Source of the DNA: Bacteroides sp.
GTDB taxonomy: Bacteria > Bacteroidota > Bacteroidia > Bacteroidales > Bacteroidaceae
Length of the DNA: 64,000 nt
Assembly: GCA_019414665.1 (NCBI GenBank)
Contig: DXLO01000008.1
Coordinates: 14,472-78,471 of the forward strand
Direction of reading: 5' to 3'
A program made the position numbers and the translations under genes. The notes under the pieces were generated by a model, which worked only from the letters and a program-made list of their open reading frames with translations, was not told the DNA's origin and made no database searches. Shown one piece after another: positions 9,060 through 19,700 of this stretch; position 1 is the stretch's first letter; each line of letters opens with the position of its first letter.

Positions 9060-10994
9060 TTATTTGCCGTAATCATCGTATAACATCAGCAAATGTGATG
9101 AACTCCAACTGAAATGGGGAGCTTTTAACAATTCACCGGTGTGTGTGCCATAGTTTTCATGTATCGGTGCGCCTTCTTTCAAGCCTTGCAGACGGTCGAA
9201 TACCTGGAGGGTGTATTCATCCGCCATCTTGTTATATCCATAATTGCGCAGGCCGCGGATAGCGAAGTAAGTCTGGTCCAACCAGATAGGACCACGCCAG
9301 TAGCCGCGCGGATTGTACTTCGGATGGTCTGCTGCCACTGTGGGGAAGGGAATGTATGTAGAAAACTTGGCTGTATCGGTCAGCAGGGGCAGCATGGCTT
9401 TTACCTGATCGGCCGTGGCAACTTTTGTCCATAAGGGGGTGTATGCTTCGCATCCCGGTTCCTGTATGAAGCTTCCGTCTTTTAAGCGGCGATCGAAGAA
9501 GAAACCTTTTTCTTTGTCGAAGAAATAATCGGCTACCTGGCTGCTGTAATCCGGACCATCGAAAGTTACTCCCAAAATGCCGGCGAACTTTTTCAATAAC
9601 TTGCATTCCAAAGCCAGATAGGCATTCAGGTCAACACTTTCCTGATCCATGCTCCATGCATCCTCCGCACCGTCATTTTTCAGCATCTTGGCATCATCGA
9701 AACGGATGGCGTTATCCATGCCGCTTTCCCATGCTGCCGCTTCCAGTGTACCATCGGTGGAACCGTATTCACACATACCGTTGCGGTTATGGTCACGCTT
9801 GTTGTACCACCATTTGTAATAGGCCATCAATTGCGGATACATTTCGCTGATGAATGCCGTATCATTGGTATGGGTGAATATTTCGTCTACAGCCCAGGAT
9901 ACGAGAGGAGGTTTGCTGTCGCGTGCATTGTTTTCGGCAGGATCGGTGTAGATGCAGTCTATAATCATGCCGTCCGGTTGCTGGTAGTCAAACATGGCGC
10001 GGATGTTGTCTTTGGCAAGTTTAGGATCGAATTTTGCCAGGGCGGCAGAGAAGCGCCAGGTGTCCCAGGCCCAGAATCCTACGAAGTAGTATGCTGCATG
10101 ACTCGGAACAATTCCTTCGTGGAGCAATCCGCCACGGTGGGTACGCCAGTTGCTGATAAGTGTAACAACTGCTTTCACGGCGATACGGTCATACTCAGGT
10201 TTCATATCTTTGCGCAGAATCTTGGTGAGATAACCTTCCCAGCGTTCTTTGTTGGCTTTGAGCCCTTCCTGCGGATTGCTTAGAGCCAATTGCGCTTTCT
10301 GTAATCCGGCAGAAAGTTCTTTTTCTCCGGTATAGAAAGAAATGGCTACGTAGGTGTCGTGTTCGCTGCCATTGATTTTTGCCTGGTAATTATTGTCAGT
10401 GCCCTTTACGCTAACATCCGGGGTAAAAGTTAATGCTACAATCTCACCGGAGGGATGACGGGCGATGACGGTATTCTGGTCTGTTTGGACTTGTATCTCT
10501 TTTCCCCATTGGCTGGCAGTTAAGGAGAGTTCCTTTCCTGCATCGGAGTGAATGCGGAGCAATGCGGTAGAAGCATCTAAAAAATTCAAGCGTTGAATGA
10601 TTTTACCTTCCTCTGAACTTGCCGAAAGATATAACTCTCCCGGGAAATAACAAGTGGAATCCGGAGTAAATATAACATTCGCCTGATCGGCATATCTTAC
10701 CGTGACAGCAGATTGCGCCATCCATTGGCGTCGGTTCATATCCAGACTGAACGGACCGCAGAAACCGTTCACCCAGTGATCTTTCTGCGGAAGGGTAAAT
10801 CCCATCCAGGAACCGGCGTCTGTAAACCATCCCCCGCAACGTGTCAGTGTATCGGGGGTATAGGTTATATCCAGTATGTTATTGAATTCATATCTTTTGC
10901 CTGTGGGGATGTTCTCACCGGCAGGTGTGCAGGCCGTTGTGAGACCTGCGACTACTGCTGTGAGAAGAATGATTTTGGTAAATTTATATTTCAT
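9060..10994 (-). CDS. GH63-like (YgjK/MGH1-type) glycoside hydrolase lipoprotein
   Basis: Predicted exported alpha-glycosidase of 644 residues. The N-terminus is a lipoprotein signal with Cys in the LTTACT lipobox. After an N-terminal beta domain comes an (alpha/alpha)6 barrel with FVGFWAWDTWRFS, AAAWESGMDNAIRFDDA (acid Asp region) and GPIWLDQTYFAIRG, ending with HENYGTHTGE (likely base Glu). These motifs match the GH63/YgjK and MGH1-like clans from family knowledge; GH37-type trehalase is an alternative. It is the last gene of the lysO-GH2-GH63 run, starting 17 bp after the GH2 stop, which suggests cotranscription. The sugar substrate cannot be read from sequence. Confidence 0.82.
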   Translation of the reverse strand: MKYKFTKIILLTAVVAGLTTACTPAGENIPTGKRYEFNNILDITYTPDTLTRCGGWFTDAGSWMGFTLPQKDHWVNGFCGPFSLDMNRRQWMAQSAVTVRYADQANVIFTPDSTCYFPGELYLSASSEEGKIIQRLNFLDASTALLRIHSDAGKELSLTASQWGKEIQVQTDQNTVIARHPSGEIVALTFTPDVSVKGTDNNYQAKINGSEHDTYVAISFYTGEKELSAGLQKAQLALSNPQEGLKANKERWEGYLTKILRKDMKPEYDRIAVKAVVTLISNWRTHRGGLLHEGIVPSHAAYYFVGFWAWDTWRFSAALAKFDPKLAKDNIRAMFDYQQPDGMIIDCIYTDPAENNARDSKPPLVSWAVDEIFTHTNDTAFISEMYPQLMAYYKWWYNKRDHNRNGMCEYGSTDGTLEAAAWESGMDNAIRFDDAKMLKNDGAEDAWSMDQESVDLNAYLALECKLLKKFAGILGVTFDGPDYSSQVADYFFDKEKGFFFDRRLKDGSFIQEPGCEAYTPLWTKVATADQVKAMLPLLTDTAKFSTYIPFPTVAADHPKYNPRGYWRGPIWLDQTYFAIRGLRNYGYNKMADEYTLQVFDRLQGLKEGAPIHENYGTHTGELLKAPHFSWSSSHLLMLYDDYGK

Positions 10995-11011
10995 GTCATT
11001 TCGTTATTATT

Positions 11012-14000
11012 TTAAAACCATTTCTTATGCGCTTTTTCAGCGGCATCGTCTTGATTGCTCAAAGGTTGCATGGTAAAGCTGTATTGCCATTCGTGCGGAG
11101 TGATGGTATATTCCGGATGTACTTGCGCTCCCCAGGTATTATCTCCACCTACCCCCATATGACGGTGGTCGATGTTTAACCATATCATGTCTTTCTTCAT
11201 AATACTTCCACCATGACGGCGTTCGGTATTGAATGCTACATAGTCAATATCCTCCAACGGGAAATTCCATGCGCTGACATTCAGCGGTTCCTCACCTGTG
11301 ATTAACAGGCCTTCCCCTGCTTTATTACGCAATGCAACCCATCGTACATCGGTTTTGTTGCCGGTTTCCTGGGCACGGACATACGGATGGAATTGTTCCC
11401 ATACTGTAGCGGTATAGAGCCCGATAGGATAACCCGTCTTGCGGTCTGCATAGTTTTCTTGTGGTCCGCGGCCCAACCAGGTCATCACATCGTATTCTGC
11501 CGGAAGAATCATACGCATACCCAGGCGTGGTATTTCAGGAAGGGATTTGTTGCCGGGTACAAAGTGCATACTTACTTTGATTGCTCCATTGGGTCGTACT
11601 TGATAAACGGTCTGCAAAGTTGATTCTTGTGCTTCCAGTTTATAATTTACAGTAACGGTTGCCAGTTGTTTGTTTGAATCTTCTTTCAGGTCGATACTTT
11701 GTAACTTGGCGTTCTTGCCTGCAAATTTCCAGATGCCGCAACGTTCCAGGTGGTTGTTGGCAACATCATTGTCGGTTAACGCACGCCAGAAATTGGGTTG
11801 CAATCCTTCTTTTATCAGATTCTTCCCGTTATATAAGAGTTCTGTCATTTCACCATCAGCAGTAGAGAATGCGATACGGAAGTTCTCTCCTGTCAAGGTA
11901 ATGGCATCCGGAGTACGTTCGGTATTTACAGTTTTGTCTACTAGTTCCCGGGCAGTCCATGTAGCATTCAGCAGCCGTTCTCCTTCCGGATTCAGTTGCC
12001 ATTGCTCCATGGCTACCTGATGTCCCTTCGGAACTAATGGGGCTTCCTTTTTGGTAAATGCTTCCAATTTCAGGAAGTATTCTTTTCCATCGTTAGGAAT
12101 CAAGTTCATCGGGATAGTGATGAAGGTAGAAGAACGGGCGGCCATAACCGGGAAATCCATTTCACCGCTTTGTACAGCTTTTCCGTCTGTTTCTACAGTC
12201 CAGTGTAGTTTGTAATCCTCCAAACCGATAAAATCATGCCAGTTAGTCACTTTAATTTGCTTGGTGGTAAAGGCAACCGGCTCAAAATGAATATATTGAT
12301 ATACTTTTTTCACTTCCCAGATGTGCGGATGAAGTGAACGGTCGGCAGCTACCAATCCGTTGGCACAGAAGTTGGAGTCATTAGGAACACCCACGAAGCC
12401 CATATCGCCTCCGTAAGCCCAAATCTTGTTTCCGTTCTTGTCTTTGATATCAAAAGTAGCATCTACCCAGTCCCATATGAAACCACCTTGCAACTGGTCA
12501 TATTTATAAATCAAATTCCAATAGTCTTGCAGGTTACCTACACTGTTACCCATGGCGTGGGCATATTCACATAGAATCATCGGGCGTGCGTCGCGTTGGT
12601 TTACATGACGGCGGAGCGCCCAGACACGTGCATACATCGGACAATAAATGTCAGATTTGGCATCATAACCACCTCCTTCATATTGTACAGGGCGGGTAGG
12701 GTCAAACTTCTTGGTCCAGTCATATAACGTTTCAAAGTGTTTTCCGTAGCCGGACTCATTTCCCATTGACCAAGTGACAATGGCAGTGATATTGCGGTCC
12801 CTCAGCACCATGCGGCTCATGCGTTGCATAAACGGTACTTCCCAATCGGGATTATTAGCCAGTGTGCCATCTTTATGCGCCTGCATACCATGGCTTTCAA
12901 TGTTTGCTTCATCTACCAGATACAAACCGTATTCGTTACACAATGCATACCATTCATAGCGGTTGGGGTAATGGCAAGTGCGTACAGCATTCAGGTTGAA
13001 TTGTTTCATCAACTGAATGTCTTTTATCATGCTCTCTACGGTGATGGTACGACCATGATGCGGATCGTGTTCATGGCGGTTTACTCCTTTAAACAATACG
13101 GCTACCCCATTTATCAGTTGCATGCCGTTACGCATTTCCACAGAACGGAAACCGAAAGGCTGTGTGAATGATTCCAAGGCTTTTCCTTGAGCGTCGTAGG
13201 TGCTGACTACCAATGTATAAAGATTGGGTGTTTCGGCATTCCAAGGCAATATGGCCGGGAACAAGTGTTTCTGAGCGAATAAAGTATCTGTAGCAGAAGT
13301 TATTTCCTTTTTATGCTGGTAAATTACATTGCCTTTGTTCATAACCTTCACTTCCACGGTTCCTCCCGGATGAGGCTTGTGGAGTGTGATATTCAGATTA
13401 AAATCTCCGTCTTTATAACCATTTGTCAGTCCGGCTACCAGTTTGAAGTCTTGTACACGGCTTTGAGGACGGGCATAGAGATATACATCGCGTTCAATAC
13501 CGCTATATTTCCAGTAATCCTGATCCTCCAGGTAGGAACCGTCACTATAACGGAAAACTTTAACGGCCAGTTTGTTCTTTCCGGCTTTTAAGAACGGAGT
13601 AATATTGAAATGAGCCGGAAGACGGCTGTCTTCACTGTATCCTGCCAATTTACCGTTTACCCAGCAATAAAAAGCGGACTCAACTCCTTCAAAATCAAGG
13701 AAGATATCCATTCCTTTCCAATGGGCCGGTACGGTAAATTCACGTACGTATGCTCCTACCGGATTGTAATCGGTTGGAACATGAGGCGGATTGGCAGGGA
13801 AGGGGTAAGCTACGTCAGTATAGATGGGGGAGTCAAATCCTTGCAGTTCCCAGCTTCCCGGAACCTGTATGTCTTTCCAGCGTTTGGTGTTATACCCCAT
13901 TTTATAAAAATCTGTCGGGCATTCCTCATTGTTTTTAGAGAATAAGAACTTCCAGGTTCCGTCTAGTGAAATGCGGCGTTCTGTAGCAGGGTTTACTGCA

Positions 14001-14188
14001 AAACGCTGGGCGGCAGGTAAAGCCTGTTGTTTCAGTGCATTGGCCTCATTCGTATAAGGAATGAAATGGGCATGGGCAGGTTCACGGTTTATTTCATTTA
14101 TTTGTGGATTCTGCCAGGGCACATTTTCACCCCAGGCGGAAGCACAAACAAACAACAGTGTAAGAACAGTATGAAGAGAGTGTTTCAT
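11012..14188 (-). CDS. GH2 beta-galactosidase (LacZ-type), exported
   Basis: A 1058-residue GH2 enzyme with a full LacZ layout: sugar-binding jelly roll, immunoglobulin-like domain, TIM barrel, second Ig-like domain and a C-terminal beta-galactosidase small-chain domain. The acid/base Glu lies in DEANIESHGM and the nucleophile Glu in ILCEYAHAMGNS; RTCHYPNRYEWY is also typical. The first 20 residues form a signal peptide ending near AWG, so it probably acts in the periplasm. It starts 13 bp after the lysO-like gene stop and is followed by the GH63-like gene, in the same run as a SusC/SusD pair. Beta-galactoside removal from a host or plant glycan is likely. Confidence 0.93.
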   Translation of the reverse strand: MKHSLHTVLTLLFVCASAWGENVPWQNPQINEINREPAHAHFIPYTNEANALKQQALPAAQRFAVNPATERRISLDGTWKFLFSKNNEECPTDFYKMGYNTKRWKDIQVPGSWELQGFDSPIYTDVAYPFPANPPHVPTDYNPVGAYVREFTVPAHWKGMDIFLDFEGVESAFYCWVNGKLAGYSEDSRLPAHFNITPFLKAGKNKLAVKVFRYSDGSYLEDQDYWKYSGIERDVYLYARPQSRVQDFKLVAGLTNGYKDGDFNLNITLHKPHPGGTVEVKVMNKGNVIYQHKKEITSATDTLFAQKHLFPAILPWNAETPNLYTLVVSTYDAQGKALESFTQPFGFRSVEMRNGMQLINGVAVLFKGVNRHEHDPHHGRTITVESMIKDIQLMKQFNLNAVRTCHYPNRYEWYALCNEYGLYLVDEANIESHGMQAHKDGTLANNPDWEVPFMQRMSRMVLRDRNITAIVTWSMGNESGYGKHFETLYDWTKKFDPTRPVQYEGGGYDAKSDIYCPMYARVWALRRHVNQRDARPMILCEYAHAMGNSVGNLQDYWNLIYKYDQLQGGFIWDWVDATFDIKDKNGNKIWAYGGDMGFVGVPNDSNFCANGLVAADRSLHPHIWEVKKVYQYIHFEPVAFTTKQIKVTNWHDFIGLEDYKLHWTVETDGKAVQSGEMDFPVMAARSSTFITIPMNLIPNDGKEYFLKLEAFTKKEAPLVPKGHQVAMEQWQLNPEGERLLNATWTARELVDKTVNTERTPDAITLTGENFRIAFSTADGEMTELLYNGKNLIKEGLQPNFWRALTDNDVANNHLERCGIWKFAGKNAKLQSIDLKEDSNKQLATVTVNYKLEAQESTLQTVYQVRPNGAIKVSMHFVPGNKSLPEIPRLGMRMILPAEYDVMTWLGRGPQENYADRKTGYPIGLYTATVWEQFHPYVRAQETGNKTDVRWVALRNKAGEGLLITGEEPLNVSAWNFPLEDIDYVAFNTERRHGGSIMKKDMIWLNIDHRHMGVGGDNTWGAQVHPEYTITPHEWQYSFTMQPLSNQDDAAEKAHKKWF

Positions 14189-14201
14189 GGTTATTGTTAT
14201 T

Positions 14202-14804
14202 TTAAATAGAACAGAAAAGAGTCACAAGAAAAGGTACGCTGAAGTCTACTACAAAGCCGTGAAATATAGAAACTACTACGAAGCTTTGACCGGAATAGCG
14301 GGTGATGATGGGTAATGTTGTATCCATCGTAGTGGCTCCTCCGGCAGAAATAGGGGCTAGATTGCCAAACCAGCGTACTAGCAACGGGGCAAAAAGCAAA
14401 GTGATAATCTCACGTGTGATATTGGATAATAATGCAATGGTTCCCAACTCCGGACCTTTATATTCTGTAATAAAGATACTGGATAGAGAGTAATAGCCGA
14501 AACCGGCACCTACTGCCATACAGTCTGTTACTGAGCGGTGCGAGAGAAACAGACTGACCACTGCGCATCCTGCCAGTGTTCCCAATATGGTCATGACCGG
14601 TAGAAAGATCAGGCGGGGATTTAATGAACGGAAATTACGTAAAGTCTGCGGATCATTACCTACACTGACTCCTACACTGAACATTAACGCACACAAGGCG
14701 TAGAAACTTAGCTTACTTTGTGTAAAGTCGTATGGAATAAGGTGATATACCCCACAAAGAGCTCCCAGTACAAAGAATCCGACGATAATCAAACTTCCTT
14801 TCAT
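14202..14804 (-). CDS. LysO-family exporter, C-terminal part (separate gene)
   Basis: 200-residue membrane protein matching the C-terminal two thirds of LysO (YbjE, DUF340), a lysine exporter in E. coli. The key stretch GAGFGYYSLSSIFITEYKGP and the later GGATTMDTTLP and HGFVVDFSVPF motifs follow the E. coli protein closely as I recall it. Its ATG overlaps the stop of the upstream 93-residue gene by 4 bp (ATGA), indicating translational coupling, so both products probably form one transporter. Placement between a SusC/SusD pair and a GH2/GH63 pair is unusual for an amino-acid exporter. True substrate is unknown. Confidence 0.82.
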   Translation of the reverse strand: MKGSLIIVGFFVLGALCGVYHLIPYDFTQSKLSFYALCALMFSVGVSVGNDPQTLRNFRSLNPRLIFLPVMTILGTLAGCAVVSLFLSHRSVTDCMAVGAGFGYYSLSSIFITEYKGPELGTIALLSNITREIITLLFAPLLVRWFGNLAPISAGGATTMDTTLPIITRYSGQSFVVVSIFHGFVVDFSVPFLVTLFCSI

Positions 14805-15082
14805 ACTTGTCCCTCCTTATTTCTTTTGTAAAGTACATACCATAAAGCCCATGCTGCTGTAACACTGCCCAGCACTGCTGCCAAGGTGATGACAATGGCT
14901 TCCAACCCTATAGTGTGCAGACCATTGATAATTTTCTGATTGCCGCCTACATCTATACCCAATAAAAAGAGTAGCAACCAAATAAGAACGGTGATGACTT
15001 TGTGTATTCCTGAAAGCTTCTGCTTGCGAAGCAGGAAGCCGAGGAGCATCCCCGTGAGCATTAATCCAATAATTGTAAACAT
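14801..15082 (-). CDS. LysO-family exporter, N-terminal part (separate gene)
   Basis: 93-residue protein with three hydrophobic segments, matching the N-terminal region of LysO/YbjE including the WLLLFLLGIDVG stretch. In E. coli the family is one ~300-residue protein; here two genes with a 4-bp overlap encode 93 and 200 residues. The split is clean, with both genes having good starts, so it looks like a genuine two-subunit form, not a frameshift. A TATCTTTG promoter element lies 24 bp upstream. Confidence 0.78.
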   Translation of the reverse strand: MFTIIGLMLTGMLLGFLLRKQKLSGIHKVITVLIWLLLFLLGIDVGGNQKIINGLHTIGLEAIVITLAAVLGSVTAAWALWYVLYKRNKEGQV

Positions 15083-15105
15083 ATCTATGTCGTTTTATTT
15101 ATAGG

Positions 15106-15113
15106 CAAAGATA
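15106..15113 (-). promoter_or_regulatory. Bacteroidales -7 promoter element for the lysO-GH2-GH63 run
   Basis: TATCTTTG on the - strand matches the TAnnTTTG -7 consensus, 24 bp upstream of the 15082 start. No clear -33 TTTG is seen at 19-21 bp. Together with the upstream terminator it suggests the run is transcribed separately from susCD. Confidence 0.5.
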
Positions 15114-15129
15114 CTTCATTTTTAGATTA

Positions 15130-15162
15130 CAAGGCGGTATCACTGTAGCGAAAACCGCCTTG
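15130..15162 (-). terminator. Hairpin between susD-like and lysO-like genes
   Basis: Perfect 9-bp arms CAAGGCGGT / ACCGCCTTG. On the - strand it follows the susD-like stop by about 34 bp and is followed by a weak T-rich tract, so it is probably a terminator or attenuator. Confidence 0.6.
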
Positions 15163-15196
15163 TTGCCTAATTATATCTAACCAAAAAAGAAAATAC

Positions 15197-16714
15197 TTAT
15201 TTTAAGGCATCATTAGCATTCAGCTCTGTAAGAGGAGTGGGGTAGAATGAATTTTTGTCTTCATTGAAGCCTGTTCTTCCGGCAGCTTGCAGGGCTGAGG
15301 ACAGTTTGCCCCAACGGCGGAGATCATACCAACGATAGTTCTCAAGAGGGAATTCAATCATGCGCTCGTGTTCAATTTGCGCGCGGACTGCTTCTTGAGA
15401 AGTACCTGTCATGGGTGGCATATCCCCGTGAACGCTTCTTACTTCATTGATTAAAGGAATAGCTTGTTCGGGATGTCCCTGTTCATTCAATGCTTCGGCT
15501 TTCATTAACAGTACGTTGGCATAACGCATCAAAGGAACATTGATTGCAGAATAGTTTTGGTTTAAACCTTCATAGGTCGAGGGCATGAATTTACGGAAGG
15601 CTACGCGTTCTTTGTTGTCGAACCAGTCATTATAGTCGTAGCCATAGACACGTCCGTTACCATCGTTATAATAGTCACAATTAAAAAATAATGTTGCATA
15701 CATACGCGAGTCATAACGTCCTGTAGTAGCCGTTTCCCCTTCTTTTTTGAATTCACTAATCAATGTTTGACTGGGAAGAATCTCATCCCATCCCCCAAGT
15801 TCGGAAACACCGATCCATCGATGGAACTGAGTACGATAAGTAGCTCCGTTTGCAGAACTCATAGAGAATTGAATTTCAAAAATCGATTCTTTACTGTTCT
15901 TATTATCCCCGCTGAACATAGTGCTGAAATTATTAACCAGTTCATATCCTTTTACTTGGTTGAATGCTTCTATAGCACTGGCCAGATAAGAGTCTTTGTT
16001 GGTTGCCTCTTCATAGGCGCGTGTCAGATAGGCGAAACCAAGATATGCATAAGCAGAACCGCTTGTGGCACGGCCTACATTATCAGCGTCACGTGTTGCA
16101 GGCAGACTGGTTGCACGTTTCAAGTCTTCAATGATGAAATTCCATGCATCCTCACGGGAAGAAAGGGGCTTGCTTAATTCAGCCGGGTCAGTGATATATT
16201 TATCACGAACTATGATTTCTTTCCAGTTCAATAAAAGTTGCATGTGGTAATAAGCGCGGATAAAGTAGCCTTCATTGACCAATTGTTCGCGTGTTGCTGC
16301 GTCTATATTCTCATCGGGTATTTCTGCGGTTTTTTCAATTACCTGATTAGCAAAACTGATGCCTTTATAGTAGCATTGCCAGTAATAACTGAACTGAGAG
16401 TTACCATTGGTGTAGGTATAGTTGCCTAATTCCACCCAGTTCGGGTAATTCAGAGCATCGCTTCCTAATTGGATAATATCTTCACGATAGGCTTCCACCG
16501 GCCATTTGATTTCCGGGAAAGACCACATGTCACCCGAATAAGTCATCAGGTAAAGTTGGGAGTATGCGGCGGCAAGTCCGGCTTCAGCATCAGACTGGTT
16601 ACGCCAAAAACTGCTTGATGTCAACTGGTCAGGAGATTCTACCGTGAGATAATCGTCACAAGCGCTAAATAAACTTGCAATGCAGATACTTGCTATGTAT
16701 AATAGTTTCTTCAT
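15197..16714 (-). CDS. SusD/RagB-family outer-membrane lipoprotein
   Basis: 505-residue glycan-binding lipoprotein that caps its SusC partner. The signal peptide has a lipobox ending at Cys in SLFSACDDYL. The N-terminal SusD-like domain with TPR-like helices and the C-terminal RagB domain with the ENYRWYDLRRWGKL motif are typical. It follows the SusC gene by 20 bp on the same strand and is surely its partner. Target glycan is unknown; the neighbouring beta-galactosidase and GH63-like enzyme hint at a galactose- or glucose-containing glycan. Confidence 0.95.
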   Translation of the reverse strand: MKKLLYIASICIASLFSACDDYLTVESPDQLTSSSFWRNQSDAEAGLAAAYSQLYLMTYSGDMWSFPEIKWPVEAYREDIIQLGSDALNYPNWVELGNYTYTNGNSQFSYYWQCYYKGISFANQVIEKTAEIPDENIDAATREQLVNEGYFIRAYYHMQLLLNWKEIIVRDKYITDPAELSKPLSSREDAWNFIIEDLKRATSLPATRDADNVGRATSGSAYAYLGFAYLTRAYEEATNKDSYLASAIEAFNQVKGYELVNNFSTMFSGDNKNSKESIFEIQFSMSSANGATYRTQFHRWIGVSELGGWDEILPSQTLISEFKKEGETATTGRYDSRMYATLFFNCDYYNDGNGRVYGYDYNDWFDNKERVAFRKFMPSTYEGLNQNYSAINVPLMRYANVLLMKAEALNEQGHPEQAIPLINEVRSVHGDMPPMTGTSQEAVRAQIEHERMIEFPLENYRWYDLRRWGKLSSALQAAGRTGFNEDKNSFYPTPLTELNANDALK

Positions 16715-16734
16715 TTTCTTATTACTTTAAAGGA

Positions 16735-19700
16735 TTAGAATGTAAGTTGAGCTCCAACGGTGAATGAACGGGTAAACGGATAAATCAATTTATCAACACC
16801 GGTATTCAACACACTGGCACGAGAGAATTCAGGATCTATACCATCATAGCCTGTGATAGTGAACAAGTTTTCACCACTTACATAGAAACGCAGTTTCTCA
16901 ATATAGAATTTCTGCATGAGTGATTTGGGTAAAGTATAACCTAACTGTGCCTGACGCAGACGGACAAAATCACCGTTTTCAAGGAATCTGTCTGATTCTT
17001 TCATGTTGCCGTTCGGATCTTGATATACTGCGCGGGGAACATCCGTATTTCTATTGTCAGGAGTCCATGCATTCAATGTAGACTTCAGCATATTTGATTT
17101 AGAGTTCATACCTTCATAGAAATATTTGTTTCCGTTATACAATTTGAAGTTCCATGCGCTGCCAAGTACGATTGAAAGGTCAAATCCTTTATAGCCGAAT
17201 GACAGATTTAAGTTCGCTTCCAATGTCGGGATACCTGAGCCACAGTATTCTTTGTCACCGGCGTCTATGCTTCCATTACCATCTAAATCTTTAAAACGGA
17301 TATCACCCGGTTGGGCATTAGGCTGTAATAATTGTCCATCCTTGTTTACATGGGCATTTACTTCATCCATACTTTGGAAGATACCGTCTGTTCTATAAAG
17401 ATAGAATGCACCGATAGGTTTGCCCACTCTGGTTTCTGTCGGGAAATGCTCCGTTCCATATTTCAATCCTTCACCCTGAAGAACTTGGTCTGCATCTGAC
17501 AATTCAACCACTTTATTTTTGGTGGTGCTCATATTGAAACCGATATTGTAATCAAAGTCTTTTATAGCATCTCCCCAGTTTAATTCAAGTTCGAAACCGG
17601 TATTGCGTATCTTTCCGACATTCAGGGTGGGGTTAGTCATACCTGCTGAAGGAGGTAGAACTTTTGTTATCAACAGATCTTCTGTTTGGTTATAGTAGTA
17701 GTTTAATGTACCGGTTAATTTGCTGTTAAAGAAGCCGAAATCGAAACCAATATTTTTGGTATCCGTTGTTTCCCATTTCAAAGAACGGTTTTCCAATCCG
17801 CGAGCGATGCTTCCTGCCCATGCGTTGTCACCGTTGCCTTTCACGTATCCTTGATACATTTCATTGTATGTACTAATCAGCGCAAGGAAGTCATAATATC
17901 CCAAAGCATTTTCATTACCCAAACGTCCCCAACTGACACGGAACTTCAAATTATTCAATGCAATGTCTTTCGGGAAGAATTCTTCCTGACTGATTCTCCA
18001 GCCTAATGCCACTGATGGGAAGCAACCCCAACGGTTGTCTTTACCAAACTTGGATGAACCGTCATAACGTACAGTTGCCTGTACCAGGTAGCGGTCATTA
18101 TAATTATAGTTCAGTCGGCCGAAGAAAGAGGCGCGGTTATATTTCCATTTTGTTCCGCTACCATCAAATGTGCCACCTGCTCCTGCACCTACAGTTGAGA
18201 AAGATGGATCAAGAAATCCGCCCGGAATTTCACTGGTTACCAATTTTCCGTCTTCTACTTTATAAACAGTGGTTTTACCTTCTACCCCAACAGAATTCCA
18301 TGTATATTTGCGGGCAGTCATGGAAGTACCTGCCATTGCATTGACGTTGTGTTTTCCAAATGTCTTATTAAAACTTAATACATTTTCCCATACATGTTCC
18401 TCCCAGTATCCTGTGGTTTCGCTATGATAAGGATAGTCACGTTTGGCTTTTGGGTCGGCAACATAGGCCGGAGTATGATAAGTCTGACGTTGGTGCTCAC
18501 CTCTGTATGCATAGCTTGTCTTGAAATTCAGCCATGGGGTGAAGTTCATGGTCAAGGCAACATTGGCTGTGGTATGATATTTTTTGTCGGTAGATTTTTC
18601 ATAATGCTGGTCAGCCATAACATTACGGTTACTGGGCAGATCGTCAAAGTCACTTAAGCCGAAGCCATACTCTCTTGTATCATCATAGATAGGAACAAGC
18701 GGAGAAATCATGTACATTTCTTTAATGGAATATTCGGGTTGTTTGCTATCCGTAAATTTGAAAGCGATGTTAGCATCAATATCAAATATATATTTGCTCA
18801 TGTGGAGTTTCAAACGTGCATTATCTTGACGGTAATTGTTACCTAAGAAAATACCTTTTTCGTCAGCATGGTTATATGAAAGTGAATATTGAGCATTTTC
18901 AGAACCGCCACGGATACTGAACATATAGTTTTGTGAAACACCACCTCTTAGCATGGCATCCTGCCAGTCTGTATCTATTCCTGTGTTTTTATTTACAAAT
19001 GCGGGCATAGTAACCTCTGTATCATCTGGATACTGGTTCATGTAGTTCTGATACATTTGTTTATGAACACTTTTGTATTCTTCGGCATTTAGCAGTTCCA
19101 GCTTTTTGGCTACGCTTGTAAAGCTTACATAAGTGCTGAAATCAATTTTCATGTCACCCTTTTTACCGTTTTTGGTAGTTACGATAATGACACCATTTGC
19201 AGCAACCGAACCATAGATGGCAGCGGCTGCACCATCTTTCAGTACTTCCATTGACTGAATATCTTGCGGATTCACATTTTCAATATCACCGGGAAAACCA
19301 TCAATGATATAAAGAGGTTGGTTGTCACCAAACGTTTTGACACCACGGATTTTAACCTGCACACCTGCACCGGCATTGCCACCAGCCTTCATAATGTTTA
19401 CACCTGCAATCTTACCTTGCAATGCTTCTGCAGGGTTGGTTGTGGTGCGCTTTACCAAATCGTCTACATCTACTGAGGAAATAGCACCGGTCATATCACT
19501 TTTCTTCATGGTTCCATAGCCCACCACTACAACTTCATCCAGCATCTCAGTATCTTCTTTCAAAGTCACCCGGATGTTGGTCTTTCCGTTTACAGGGACT
19601 TCTTGTGTTGCATAGCCCACATAAGAAATAATAATAGTGGCTTTGGGGGATACGCTTAATGCAAAGTTACCGTCAAAGTCTGTGATGACCCCGTTGGTTG

